Below, piece by piece: positions 44,644 through 53,716 of a DNA stretch of 64,000 nt. The notes beneath the pieces were generated by a model. The model worked only from the letters and a program-made list of their open reading frames with translations. It did not search any database and was not told the DNA's origin. A program made the position numbers and the translations under genes. Source of the stretch: JAGNRR01 sp964409905. GTDB lineage: Bacteria > Bacteroidota > Bacteroidia > Chitinophagales > Chitinophagaceae. The stretch covers positions 1 through 64,000 of the forward strand of contig CAYPET010000004.1 of assembly GCA_964409905.1 (NCBI GenBank), written 5' to 3'. Every line of letters begins with the position of its first letter. Position 1 is the stretch's first letter.

Positions 44644-44651
44644 TATATTTG
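44644..44651 (+). promoter_or_regulatory. -7 promoter element upstream of the tail-tube remnant
   Basis: TATATTTG, a perfect TAnnTTTG, 17 nt before the ATG at 44669. It suggests the region is or was transcribed. Confidence 0.45.
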
Positions 44652-44668
44652 ACAGTAGTCCTTAGTTA

Positions 44669-44806
44669 ATGGAACAGTTGTTGATAGTCTTCTTGTTTAT
44701 TTTACTGCTCTTAATAGGATTATTCATTTATTTTATTTTTCCCATTTATAAATATTTTAAAACTATGGCACAACAACCTTTATCCGCATTTCATTTTACC
44801 GTTTAG
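44669..44806 (+). other. 45-codon frame with a membrane helix, running in frame into the tail-tube gene up to its amber codon
   Basis: ATG at 44669 opens 32 codons encoding one strong membrane helix (VFLFILLLLIGLFIYFIF) and a basic end, directly in frame with the tail-tube ATG at 44765, and stops at the TAG at 44804-44806. It may be a separate small membrane protein, a membrane-anchored extension of the tube protein, or chance. Confidence 0.35.
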
Positions 44807-45193
44807 TGGGGCGGCACGCGCATTGGCTTTACCGAGGTATCTGGTTTAGATATTTTTTTTGAACCCATACAGTTTCGAGATGGTAGCTCAAAAGAGCATA
44901 TGCATCAAAAAATGCCCGGTTTAGTAAAGTATAACAACATTACCCTCAAGCATGGTTTGATGGAAGGCGACACGGAGTTTATTGATTGGATTAATACTAT
45001 TGAAATGAATGCCGTAGAGCGCCGAGATATTACTATACAATTACTAAACGAAAGGCACGAACCTGTTTGTACCTGGGGGGTAAAGAATGCTTTTCCTGTG
45101 CGGTACTCGGGGCCCAGATTACAGGCAAACGCCAACACCATCGCAATAGAAGAATTGGAACTAGCACATGAGGGATTGAGTTTGCGATCCTAG
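44765..45193 (+). pseudogene. Phage/contractile-injection-type tail-tube protein (gp19-like) with in-frame amber codon
   Basis: The frame from ATG 44765 to 45193 would encode 142 residues, the usual length of the T4 gp19-like tail-tube family, except for TAG at codon 14 (44804-44806). The sequence around it, FHFTV-stop-WGGTRIGFTEVSGL, matches the family pattern FHFxVxWGG, so a Gln (CAG) to amber change is likely. Downstream landmarks are MPGLVKYNNITLKHG, WINTIEMNAVERRDITIQLL, AFPVRYSGP and IEELELAHEG. Family members build the inner tube of extracellular contractile injection systems. No sheath, baseplate or spike gene is nearby. An ATG at 44900 could restart translation but would lose the first third. 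Confidence 0.85.
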
Positions 45194-45244
45194 ATTTCGC
45201 TCACAGGCTATGTCTTCAAAACGGCTGATTATACCGTTCAGTTG

Positions 45245-45274
45245 TTGGTCATAATGCAATCCAATTTATATTTA
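45245..45274 (+). promoter_or_regulatory. Leaderless promoter for yifB
   Basis: TTG (45245-45247), 19 nt, TATATTTA (45267-45274, 7 of 8), then exactly 4 nt to the ATG at 45279. Confidence 0.5.
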
Positions 45275-45278
45275 CTGC

Positions 45279-46820
45279 ATGCTTTCAAAGTTATATGCCA
45301 GTGCTGTTTATGGGGTAGATGCTATCACCATCACCATAGAAGTGGATGTCTTGGAAGGGGCCCATTTCCATATAGTAGGACTACCCGATAGCGCCGTAAA
45401 AGAAAGCCAGCATCGCATAGAGAGTGCCGTAAAAAACAATGGCTACAAAATGCCGCGAATTAAAACGGTGGTGAACCTGTCGCCGGCTGATATTCGCAAG
45501 ACGGGCACCGCCTTCGACCTGCCCATTGCCATTGGCATATTGGCAGCTACCAATCAGGTAGAAAAAAGCGATTTGGAGCAATACCAGCTTATGGGCGAAT
45601 TGGCCTTGGATGGCAGCATACTGCCCATAAAAGGGGCCCTGCCGATAGCGATTCAGGCACGGAAGGATGGTTTTAAAGGGTTGTTTGTGCCGGCTCAAAA
45701 TGCGCGCGAGGCCGCCATGGTAAACAATATTGATGTTTATGGCGTAGCTCACATCAAAGAAGTGATTGAATTTTTTAATGGCAATAGCGATTTGAAACCA
45801 CTCAAAGTAGACACCCGTGACGAGTTCTTTCATTCGCAGTATGATTTGGAGCAGGACTTCAGCGATGTAAAAGGGCAGGAGAACATCAAGCGGGCTATGG
45901 AGATTGCTGCCGCAGGCGGGCACAACTTGATTTTGATTGGACCGCCGGGTGCAGGCAAAACCATGCTGGCCAAACGGCTGCCCGGCATTCTGCCACCACT
46001 GAGTTTGCTGGAGGCTTTGGAAACTACCAAAATACATTCCGTAGCCGGCAAGCTGCCCGAAAATGCTACGCTCATATCCAAGCGGCCGTTTCGCTCGCCG
46101 CATCATACCATAAGCGATGTGGCTTTGGTGGGTGGAGGCGGTTTTCCGCAGCCGGGCGAAATATCATTGGCGCATAATGGTGTGTTGTTTCTGGACGAGC
46201 TTCCCGAATTTAAGCGCACCGTGCTGGAGGTAATGCGGCAGCCCATGGAAGAGCGACGTGTGACTATTTCGCGAGCCAAAGTATCCATCGACTTTCCCAG
46301 TAGTTTTATGCTGGTGGCCAGCATGAATCCTTGCCCCTGTGGCTATTTCAATCATCCCGAAAAGGAGTGTACCTGCGCCCCCGGTACAGTGCAAAAATAT
46401 TTAAACAAAATATCGGGCCCCTTGCTGGACCGTATCGACCTGCATGTGGAGGTAACCCCCGTACCTTTTTCCGAGCTGAACGCCAACAACCGCAGCGAGG
46501 TAAAAAGTGCCGACATCCGCACGCGGGTGATAACCGCGCGCGAAATACAAGGGAAGCGCTACGCAGCGAATGAAGGCATGTATTGTAATGCGCAAATGAG
46601 CAGCAAGCAGCTGCGCGAGTTGTGTCAAATCAATCAGGCCGGGCAAAATTTATTAAAGACAGCTATGGAACGATTAAACTTATCAGCACGGGCTTACGAT
46701 AGAATCCTCAAAGTATCGCGCACCATAGCCGACCTGGAAAATAGCGAAGACATAAAAGTAGAACACCTTGCCGAGGCGATACAATATCGTAGCTTGGATA
46801 GGGAGAATTGGGGGAGTTAA
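45279..46820 (+). CDS. YifB/ComM-family Mg-chelatase-like AAA+ ATPase
   Basis: A 513-residue protein. The N-terminal Lon-protease-like domain (about 1-170) holds HIVGLPDSAVKESQHRI and NLSPADIRKTGTAFDLPIAI. The AAA+ core has Walker A GPPGAGKT (221-228), Walker B GVLFLDELPEF, and a Cys cluster NPCPCGYFNHPEKECTC (about 352-368). The C-terminal lid has LSARAYDRILKVSRTIADLE. ComM, the characterised relative, is a helicase for branch migration in natural transformation; the same role is inferred. More GC-rich than its neighbours. Confidence 0.94.
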   Translation: MLSKLYASAVYGVDAITITIEVDVLEGAHFHIVGLPDSAVKESQHRIESAVKNNGYKMPRIKTVVNLSPADIRKTGTAFDLPIAIGILAATNQVEKSDLEQYQLMGELALDGSILPIKGALPIAIQARKDGFKGLFVPAQNAREAAMVNNIDVYGVAHIKEVIEFFNGNSDLKPLKVDTRDEFFHSQYDLEQDFSDVKGQENIKRAMEIAAAGGHNLILIGPPGAGKTMLAKRLPGILPPLSLLEALETTKIHSVAGKLPENATLISKRPFRSPHHTISDVALVGGGGFPQPGEISLAHNGVLFLDELPEFKRTVLEVMRQPMEERRVTISRAKVSIDFPSSFMLVASMNPCPCGYFNHPEKECTCAPGTVQKYLNKISGPLLDRIDLHVEVTPVPFSELNANNRSEVKSADIRTRVITAREIQGKRYAANEGMYCNAQMSSKQLRELCQINQAGQNLLKTAMERLNLSARAYDRILKVSRTIADLENSEDIKVEHLAEAIQYRSLDRENWGS

Positions 46821-46990
46821 TAATGAATAGAGGCAAAAATAAATTGATCGATATGGCGCGGCGTCCTCTGCGAAAGACTCTGCGGGGAAGAAAAGTTCAT
46901 TCAGATACCTGTAATTAGATTATCCATTCTTACTCTACTTTGGTCGTGCTTCCTGCCGACTGGATTAAGTAAACGATGCAATATTTCTGC

Positions 46991-47467
46991 TTAGAGTTGC
47001 TTCAACATCCAAATATTACAAGAGGTATGGCCTGAGTCGCCTAAAGGCTGTTGGAGTGTTACAAATCCCTGCTTTTCATACATACGAACCGCGGTAGAAA
47101 AATCCGGCAGGCTTTCAAGATAAAGCGCTGAGTACCCTATGGCTCTTGCCGATGCAATGCTTTTCTCCATCAATAATTTGCCAATACCTCTTCCTCTCCA
47201 TTGGGCAGATAAATAGAATTTTACCAGCTCGACATGATTCTCCGGCAAACCTATTGTAGGATAAATTCCGCAACAACCCACAGCTTCATGGTCTATTTCG
47301 GCAACCCACAATAAGGAATTTTCGGTCTGAAACAATTCATATAATCTATCGGTTGTGGGGTCGGAAAATACGGTGCCTGTTCGGGGAGCATCAAATTCTA
47401 CGAAGACTTTTCTTATCATGTTGGCTAAGGGCACATTGTCTTCTTTTTTTACTTTTCTTATTTGCAT
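46991..47467 (-). CDS. GNAT-family N-acetyltransferase
   Basis: A 158-residue single GNAT domain. The acetyl-CoA-binding motif A is QWRGRGIGKLLMEKSI (about 90-105), preceded by VELVKFYLSAQ and followed by LYLESLPDFSTAVRMYEKQGF (motif B). Substrate unknown. It lies alone between yifB and the terminator of the beta-glucan operon, and no clear promoter was found. Confidence 0.9.
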   Translation of the reverse strand: MQIRKVKKEDNVPLANMIRKVFVEFDAPRTGTVFSDPTTDRLYELFQTENSLLWVAEIDHEAVGCCGIYPTIGLPENHVELVKFYLSAQWRGRGIGKLLMEKSIASARAIGYSALYLESLPDFSTAVRMYEKQGFVTLQQPLGDSGHTSCNIWMLKQL

Positions 47468-47674
47468 GTGGGTTTGTTACTGTTACATAATGTAGTATAA
47501 AAATACTGATTTGTCAATCATGCTTTGCCACCTCATTATAAAAGACAATATTGCTTTTGTAAACCTTGTCGCGCATTTGGATTAGCCGTATGATAACCGA
47601 GTAGAAACATATTCCAATTGTCACTTTTCATTCTTGCATTAGGTAAATTGACAATGGTTACTCTCCCAAGCCAT

Positions 47675-47710
47675 GATAAAAAAATAAACCCGGTTAATAA
47701 ATAACCGGGC
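47675..47710 (-). terminator. Rho-independent terminator of the beta-glucan operon
   Basis: On the minus strand CCCGGTTA (47709-47702) pairs with TAACCGGG (47696-47689) over a 5-nt loop, followed by TTTATTTTTTTAT. It starts 33 nt after the stop of the T9SS protein gene (47743). The rest of the gap 47468-47742 holds no supported gene. Confidence 0.9.
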
Positions 47711-47742
47711 TCATTATAAATGAAAAAGAAAAAAATCAAGGG

Positions 47743-48945
47743 TTAGTCAACAATCAAGGATTTAACTGTGTGTTGCACACCTTCTTTGGTTACCCGAATA
47801 ATGTAAAAAGTATTCTTCTTTAGGTTTAAGTTGATACGCTCGTTGGTTGGTACAGGTCCTATTGCCGAGAATACTGTGCGTCCTGTAAGGTCCATAATTT
47901 CGAGGCCATCAACGCTTACCAAACTACCTGATAGCACATTGATATAGTTGGTGCTTACAAGCACGTCCATATCTAACTTCGTTCTTTCCTTAATGCCCAC
48001 TGGCACGCAAGATGCACAAGTTTCCCAACGGAAACAAATAGTAGTGTCAGCAGTGCCTAGCGTAGCCAGACGGTTAGTGTATTGGCTATTCATATTAGTA
48101 CAAGCTGCTGTCGAATCCATGGCTTCTTTAGTCGGGCCTACGCCGTGCACGTATAAAAACTCGATGGGTTGATTACCAGGGATAGACAGAGTCCTTTCGT
48201 AAGTATCGTTACCTATAGATGCCATAGTATCTCCAGGCCAGTTACCAAAATTGGTCCAGCTACCGAAAACGTATACCGGCATTGAGTCTGCGGCTTGTAC
48301 GCGGAAAGTTACATTTATCATAGGCATAGGGGGGGCATTGTTACCTCGAATTACCACTTTACCTAGGGTGCTCTCCAAGGCCGGGTCGGCATTTATGCCG
48401 TAAACAGCAAAACCATATTGTGTTAGCATACCGGGTAAGTTGGGTATTGAATCAGCAACTGAGAACGCTCCTGTAGCAGTAATTGTATCTTGTTTGAACA
48501 GGACTGTGGCGTAGTTATTGTTCTTGTCCAATACTTTAATGAAGGCGTAGGATACATATGCCGTATCCAGGGTGAATGTGTCCACAAAGCCTTGGAATGT
48601 AAGATTTTGGCCCATAAGGGTTGTGTCTTCAACAAAAGTGTTGGCTTCCATAGTTTTGTTGCCCTTGCCCGTTACACTATTGTACCAGTATGGGTCATTA
48701 GTATTCCATGTACTAAAATTTGGGTGCAGATTCATCGAGCCATTACCAGGGTCCACGATGGTTTTTACATCGGGTAATGCCCAGGCAGATCCGAACATGT
48801 AATTAACTCCTACGGAGTCAAATACGTTCATGTAGGCTACCCAATTCATACCGGTGTCAACCGTAATTGTAGTTTGTGCCTTGCCAATGTGGGCTGAAAA
48901 AGCCACAAATAGCGCGAGCAGCACAGCTCTTTTCATTGTTTTCAT
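47743..48945 (-). CDS. T9SS-exported protein with a carbohydrate-binding-like domain
   Basis: About 400 residues from the ATG at 48945 (MKTMKRAVLLALF); alternatives at 48936 and 48969 differ only before the signal peptide, which ends IGKAQ. The frame extends to 49062 but would then overlap the GH16 gene. Residues about 20-205 are an uncharacterised beta-rich domain. About 210-310 (INVTFRVQAADSMPVYVFGSWTNFGNW and following) resembles a CBM20/CBM48-like starch-binding fold. The last about 75 residues form a T9SS type A sorting domain (LEIMDLTGRTVFSA, IIRVTKEGVQHTVKSLIV). Last gene of the operon. A surface glycan-binding role is inferred. Confidence 0.75.
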   Translation of the reverse strand: MKTMKRAVLLALFVAFSAHIGKAQTTITVDTGMNWVAYMNVFDSVGVNYMFGSAWALPDVKTIVDPGNGSMNLHPNFSTWNTNDPYWYNSVTGKGNKTMEANTFVEDTTLMGQNLTFQGFVDTFTLDTAYVSYAFIKVLDKNNNYATVLFKQDTITATGAFSVADSIPNLPGMLTQYGFAVYGINADPALESTLGKVVIRGNNAPPMPMINVTFRVQAADSMPVYVFGSWTNFGNWPGDTMASIGNDTYERTLSIPGNQPIEFLYVHGVGPTKEAMDSTAACTNMNSQYTNRLATLGTADTTICFRWETCASCVPVGIKERTKLDMDVLVSTNYINVLSGSLVSVDGLEIMDLTGRTVFSAIGPVPTNERINLNLKKNTFYIIRVTKEGVQHTVKSLIVD

Positions 48946-48994
48946 TTGTTTTGTGTTTTTGTGTTTCATGTTTGTGTGTGTTAAAATTAAAAAA

Positions 48995-49828
48995 TTAGAG
49001 TGGTTTGTATGTAAAATTTGAAATAATAATTTCATGTTCCTGTTGATTGCTAGGTGCTGCACCGTCTAACAGCCATAAGTTAAACCGCACATTTGTAGAG
49101 TCACTGGGTGCTGGTAATACGATGGGGTCGGATGTGCGGTTGCCTTCTATCTTACGTCTGGTGATGTTATTTTTAGTAAAGATCCATTCAGCTACTTTAT
49201 TTATCCCAGCTGTGGTGCCTTCATAACTCTCCCAAAGCACACTGTCTGGCGTCCAACGAAACATATGTGTCATTGGTTTTTTTAGTAATGCCGTATTCAC
49301 CACGCCACGCTCGGTGCGCTCTGTATAAGGCACCGGATTGCTAAAAATTACGGGCTGAACGGCATAAGATATTAAGTTTGTATCATTGGCATTATTCCAT
49401 CGCGAAAATTCAATATCCACCTCACTATTGGCTTGCGTTTGGAATGAGTAGCTATCCCAGGTAAAAAATCCAAAAACGACTTTCTCATTAAAATCGCTGA
49501 TATCACTAACGCAGGTCATGGTGTAGGTTCCATATCCGAACACTTTAGTTGAGATTACCTCGCTACAATTCCATTGGTTATTTTTTTTAGCGATTTTCAA
49601 GTGTAAATGGCCGTTGGCATCAACCCAGGCAAAATCAGTGGTACCCGAAAATAGATTAGGTCCTGGCCCCACAGGTGAACTGGCATCTTTATAGCGCCAC
49701 TGATAACCCGAAAAGGCAAAATCGCCTTGTATAACTCCGGGCTCAATTTCGGGTGGCGGCGATTGATAGCAGGCCGTCATGAGGACGACAATTGAGGATA
49801 ATATTATATTTCGCCAACTACTGCACAT
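48995..49828 (-). CDS. GH16-like beta-glucanase lipoprotein
   Basis: A 277-residue lipoprotein: signal with lipobox VLMTAC (C20), then a beta-jelly-roll hydrolase. The catalytic signature EVDIEF fits GH16 ExDxE (nucleophile E136, D138, acid/base E140), preceded by VVFGFFTWDSYSF. GH16 enzymes cleave internal beta-1,3 or mixed-linkage glucans, galactans or related polymers; glucan is inferred from the surrounding genes. It overlaps the upstream GH3 gene by 11 nt, showing tight coupling. Confidence 0.85.
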   Translation of the reverse strand: MCSSWRNIILSSIVVLMTACYQSPPPEIEPGVIQGDFAFSGYQWRYKDASSPVGPGPNLFSGTTDFAWVDANGHLHLKIAKKNNQWNCSEVISTKVFGYGTYTMTCVSDISDFNEKVVFGFFTWDSYSFQTQANSEVDIEFSRWNNANDTNLISYAVQPVIFSNPVPYTERTERGVVNTALLKKPMTHMFRWTPDSVLWESYEGTTAGINKVAEWIFTKNNITRRKIEGNRTSDPIVLPAPSDSTNVRFNLWLLDGAAPSNQQEHEIIISNFTYKPL

Positions 49829-52058
49829 GGATAAGTTTTTTTTGATTACTAATCATCAATTCAATGTCACCCGCTTCAGTTATTTCTTGTAATGCTTTGT
49901 TTACAAAATTGAAATCATTTTTTGTCAAAGAAAAACGAAGTATTGTCTTCTCATTTGGTTTTAGCGATACCTTTTCAAAACGTACCAGTTTTTTTACCGC
50001 AGGAGTTATACTTGCAACTAAGTCATTGTAATATAATTGCACTACCTCTTTACCCGCCTGCTTTCCGGTATTCTTTACAGCAATTTGAACAACAATGCTG
50101 TCTTCAGCATTTAGTTCTGCTTTCGAAATCGTCATTTCTTCATATTGGAATTGTGTATAGCTTAACCCAAACCCAAAATCATATTGCGGTTGATAGGCAT
50201 TGGTGCTAAAATCAATGTGTTGATCTTCCGATGCCTTATGGTCATAATGCACAAAGGTATTTACATGACGTGGGTATGTGAATGGCAGTTTGCCGCTGGG
50301 ATTTTCTATACCATAAAGGGTGTTAGCAATCGCACGGCCCCCTTCATCACCCGACAAATAAGTATATAAAATGGCTGAAGCTAAAGGATCGATGCGCTCA
50401 ATGATGCGTGGTCTATTAAAATTGCAAATCAGAATGAGCGGTTTGCCAGTTTGTGAAAGTTGTTCTACCAATTGGATTTGTGCCTTGGTAATGGTGAGGT
50501 CATCAATATTACCAGGTATTTCGGTGGCCGGAGTTTCGCCTAGTGCAATGACAATTTTATCCGCCTCCATCGCTTTTGCCATGCAGGCATCAAGATGCAT
50601 AGAACTGTCAACACTACCCGTATTGACGTAAGTCACATTTGAGGAAAGGTGTTGCAAGGCTTGTAAAATTGTTTTTTTACCAGGGGTGTTATAAGTAGTA
50701 TCAATACCTTGCCAAGTATGCGTCCAGGCTCCGTTTAGCAAATTCATACTATTCGCTGCAGGACCGCAAACCAATATTTTTTCGTTTTCCCTCAAGGGTA
50801 ATATGTCTGATTCATTCTTCAGCAAGGTCATACATTCACTGGCCACTTGATAGCTTTCATTGGCAAAACGCTCCGAGCCAAATAATGGGTACATTTTTAA
50901 GGGATACGTTTGTTCTTCAAATAAGCCTAATTCTTTTTTTAGTTGTAGTATTCGTTTTACCGACACATCCAAACGACTTTCTGGGATGCTGCCTTCTTTT
51001 ACCAATTCTATGAGCAATCTCGTAAACTCAAAATCATTTGGCGTCATACTCATATCAATGCCGGACATGACCGCCATTTTCACGGCTTCTTTTTTGTCTT
51101 TGGCCACCCGATGTACGTTCACTAGTTTGTAGACGTCCTCCCAATCGGTGACGGCAACGCCGGTGAAGCCAAGCTCATCCCGCAATAGGGTAGTTAGGAT
51201 ATCTTTATTGGCATGCACTGGCGTTCCATTTATCTCACCGGAATTTATCATGACCGTTTTTGCACCTTGCTGTATGGCCGTTCGGAATGTAGGTAAAAAG
51301 TATTCACGTAATTCTCTATCAGAAATCCATGCAGGCGTGCGGTCTTTGCCACTGAGGGGCATGCTATAGCCGAGAAAGTGTTTCATGCAAGCTGCCAAAT
51401 GATAAGGACTGCTTACATCTTCGCCCTGGAGACCGTCAATGGCGGCAGTAGTCATTTTTTTTGCGAGGTAGACATCCTCGCCAAAGGTTTCAAAAAAGCG
51501 TGACCAAAGTGATTGCCTTCCCAAATCCAAGACCGGTGAAAAATTCCAGGGGATGCCGGTAGCGCGTGTTTCGTAAGCAGTTATTTCGTAGCCTTTTTTT
51601 ACCAAATTGGGATTCCAGGTGGCCGCCTGAGCAATTTGCTGTGGGAAAAGGGTTGCGCCCATTGTATAGTTTGCACCATGAATGGCATCAATACCATAAA
51701 TGATTGGGATATTCAGGCGGCTGTGCTTTTTATTTTGGTCATGTATTGTCTGCAAAATTGTGTGCCAGTTTTCCAGCGAAATAGTGCCGCTGCCACAGCC
51801 AACATTTAGCACGGAGCCTATGTGATAGCGGTTGATTGCTTCCTGCAATTTGGCCATATCCAGTTGTTGTGGTTGCTGTAACTGACAAATTTCACCTTTT
51901 GCAATAACCCCTAAATCTATTTGCGACATTTGACCTGCTTTTTCTTCTATGCTCATCTCGCGAATCAACGAATCGATATCCATATTCGATTGTGCACAAA
52001 GACGAATGCTACCTATTAGCAGTAAAGAACATATTAATATGGAGTATTGTTTTTTCAA
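49818..52058 (-). CDS. bglX: GH3 beta-glucosidase (BglX-like)
   Basis: A 746-residue periplasmic enzyme with signal peptide ending LCAQ. N-terminal GH3 barrel with CMKHFLGYSMPLSGKDR (KH at 226-227) and the catalytic nucleophile in GFTGVAVTDWEDV (D305). Then the GH3 C-terminal alpha/beta sandwich (about 400-630) and a fibronectin-III-like domain (about 660-740, KNTGKQAGKEVVQLYYND). It releases glucose from beta-glucan oligosaccharides. Overlaps neighbours by 4 nt (52055-52058) and 11 nt. Length and order match E. coli BglX. Confidence 0.95.
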   Translation of the reverse strand: MKKQYSILICSLLLIGSIRLCAQSNMDIDSLIREMSIEEKAGQMSQIDLGVIAKGEICQLQQPQQLDMAKLQEAINRYHIGSVLNVGCGSGTISLENWHTILQTIHDQNKKHSRLNIPIIYGIDAIHGANYTMGATLFPQQIAQAATWNPNLVKKGYEITAYETRATGIPWNFSPVLDLGRQSLWSRFFETFGEDVYLAKKMTTAAIDGLQGEDVSSPYHLAACMKHFLGYSMPLSGKDRTPAWISDRELREYFLPTFRTAIQQGAKTVMINSGEINGTPVHANKDILTTLLRDELGFTGVAVTDWEDVYKLVNVHRVAKDKKEAVKMAVMSGIDMSMTPNDFEFTRLLIELVKEGSIPESRLDVSVKRILQLKKELGLFEEQTYPLKMYPLFGSERFANESYQVASECMTLLKNESDILPLRENEKILVCGPAANSMNLLNGAWTHTWQGIDTTYNTPGKKTILQALQHLSSNVTYVNTGSVDSSMHLDACMAKAMEADKIVIALGETPATEIPGNIDDLTITKAQIQLVEQLSQTGKPLILICNFNRPRIIERIDPLASAILYTYLSGDEGGRAIANTLYGIENPSGKLPFTYPRHVNTFVHYDHKASEDQHIDFSTNAYQPQYDFGFGLSYTQFQYEEMTISKAELNAEDSIVVQIAVKNTGKQAGKEVVQLYYNDLVASITPAVKKLVRFEKVSLKPNEKTILRFSLTKNDFNFVNKALQEITEAGDIELMISNQKKLIHVQ

Positions 52059-52705
52059 CTGTTCAGTAGAATGAATTTTATATTGTCCAGGTAAATGTCA
52101 CCATCAGCCTCTAGCTGTATGATAAATTGTTTTACACTTTCGATGTCAAAATTGTCTTTTTGAAAGTCGAATTTTGACAACGGAATGGTTACTGTTGTCC
52201 AGGTAGAGTCATTGAATTGGCCTTTGTTCAAGGTGTTGTTGTAACCATAAAATGTTTGTACCCCCGAATAATCTTCAAAGGCAAAAGCCACGGGTAAGTT
52301 GCTAAAGGAGCCTTTGACTGCTTTTACTTGCATTTCAACTGCAGCATTATTCACAATATCAAACATGTCTTTTGCCAACCAATTGTTCCAGCCAAAACCA
52401 ATACCAATCCATTTGCATCCGCCACTTATCTTATCCCACTTCACATGCAGTGCTGCTTTGTCAGCATACACTTCTTTGTATTCGCTGTTCAGTGTCACGC
52501 ATTGCGCCTCCGGCGAAACCCAAACACTTTTGTCGTAGTCATCCCGGAAAATGTAAATGGCGTTAAAACCATTGAAAGACTCGCCGGTATTCTCCTTTGC
52601 AATGTCATACAGATTTTTTTGCTGTATACCTACTAACGAGCTACATGCATTTAGCCCGAATAATACGGGCAGAATGAAAAGGGCTCTATGTAGTTTTTGT
52701 ATCAT
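52055..52705 (-). CDS. Surface lipoprotein with a carbohydrate-binding-like jelly roll
   Basis: A 216-residue lipoprotein with lipobox LNAC (C21). The mature part is a single beta-rich domain (IGIGFGWNNWLAKD, AVEMQVKAVKGSF, WTTVTIPLSKFDF, FIIQLEADGDIYLDNIKF) resembling carbohydrate-binding jelly rolls of the CBM11/CIA30 kind. No catalytic motif is visible. Its ATGA overlaps link it to the genes on both sides. Inferred to help capture or present glucan at the cell surface. Confidence 0.75.
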   Translation of the reverse strand: MIQKLHRALFILPVLFGLNACSSLVGIQQKNLYDIAKENTGESFNGFNAIYIFRDDYDKSVWVSPEAQCVTLNSEYKEVYADKAALHVKWDKISGGCKWIGIGFGWNNWLAKDMFDIVNNAAVEMQVKAVKGSFSNLPVAFAFEDYSGVQTFYGYNNTLNKGQFNDSTWTTVTIPLSKFDFQKDNFDIESVKQFIIQLEADGDIYLDNIKFILLNS

Positions 52706-53715
52706 GGCGTGAGGGGTCCATTTTCGGTAAAGATGACCAGGTCTAGTTTGCTACTTGCAAAGCCCATGCTCGGATTTGCAAGTAGCAGCATGGAGATCTG
52801 TCGCAATTTATTGGGCTCATGCAAACCGTTGCCTTTTGGAGTGGCCGGCTGACCATTGACCAAAGATGTCATATCGCTATATTTTATCGAAATCAGTTTC
52901 CAACCAACCCAATCTACTGTTGCCTGATAGTCATACTGATCTTCAGTATTGGCATTAAAGGTGCCATCTTCATTTTCGTCTTCGGTAAATTGAAACAACA
53001 CCAAAGATGTGTTTGTATTGGGCATGCCATAGATAAGACAGTTGAAATATACGGCATCGGGGTTGGCGTTAAGTGGGAAAACAATATTAGTACCTGAGCC
53101 ATAGGCTGTTGCTTTAAAATCAATGAGTCCGATTAAATAATCCCAATTCACAGTACCGGCCATATTTAGGTAACTATTTCCTTCCGGTGCGATCGAATCC
53201 GTTTTTACCTGAAAGTCCATATTGGCTCCACTTTGAATAAACTTTGTCCAACCCGGCAACAAGCCGGTTTCAAAATCGGCTATAATAAAACCATCCAGCT
53301 TGCGGCGGCTGATGATTTTTTCGGAAACGGTAAAGGTATCCGTTACCTGATCAATGGTTAGTTGGGCAGTGCAGTTCTCTTCTTTAAACATCGGAAACAT
53401 AGTAACCGTGCCATTCCAACTAGCATTGCTCGCATCCAGCTTACGGCTAGTACCCGTAATAATTTTTACTGCACCGCTTTGGTTACCGGTGATGGTAAGC
53501 GTCCAATCAACAGTTTTGTTAAATGCAGCTGTGAAAACTACAGTTTCGCCATTGGCAAAGTCTACGCTGTCTCTGTTAGCCCCAAAGTTTTCTAAAACTT
53601 TAAAATCACTGTACAATTCCTTGATGCTTGGTCCATCAAATTCGTCAGTATTTTTTGTACAAGATGAAAGTACCGACAGACTTAGAAAAAATAGTATAAT
53701 GGTAGTGTACTTCAT
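52702..53715 (-). CDS. Surface glycan-binding protein-like lipoprotein
   Basis: A 337-residue lipoprotein with lipobox LSSC (C19). After an Ig/PKD-like N-terminal domain (about 45-140, ETVVFTAAFNKTVDWTLTI) comes a jelly-roll C-terminal domain (about 145-337) with FIIADFETGLLPGW, YLNMAGTVNWDYLIGLI and DWVGWKLISIKYSDM. This layout fits SGBP-type glycan-binding lipoproteins of polysaccharide loci. No catalytic residues seen. It starts 1 nt after the upstream barrel gene and overlaps the next gene by 4 nt. Confidence 0.75.
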   Translation of the reverse strand: MKYTTIILFFLSLSVLSSCTKNTDEFDGPSIKELYSDFKVLENFGANRDSVDFANGETVVFTAAFNKTVDWTLTITGNQSGAVKIITGTSRKLDASNASWNGTVTMFPMFKEENCTAQLTIDQVTDTFTVSEKIISRRKLDGFIIADFETGLLPGWTKFIQSGANMDFQVKTDSIAPEGNSYLNMAGTVNWDYLIGLIDFKATAYGSGTNIVFPLNANPDAVYFNCLIYGMPNTNTSLVLFQFTEDENEDGTFNANTEDQYDYQATVDWVGWKLISIKYSDMTSLVNGQPATPKGNGLHEPNKLRQISMLLLANPSMGFASSKLDLVIFTENGPLTP

Positions 53716-53716
53716 A

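Noticed and set aside
44804..44806. Amber codon recoded as an amino acid
   Set aside because: TAG is used as the normal stop of several intact genes in this window, and no pyrrolysine or suppressor element is visible.
47536..47739. 67-codon minus-strand frame before the operon terminator
   Set aside because: It contains the terminator hairpin and T-tract and its product is unremarkable; better explained as non-coding.
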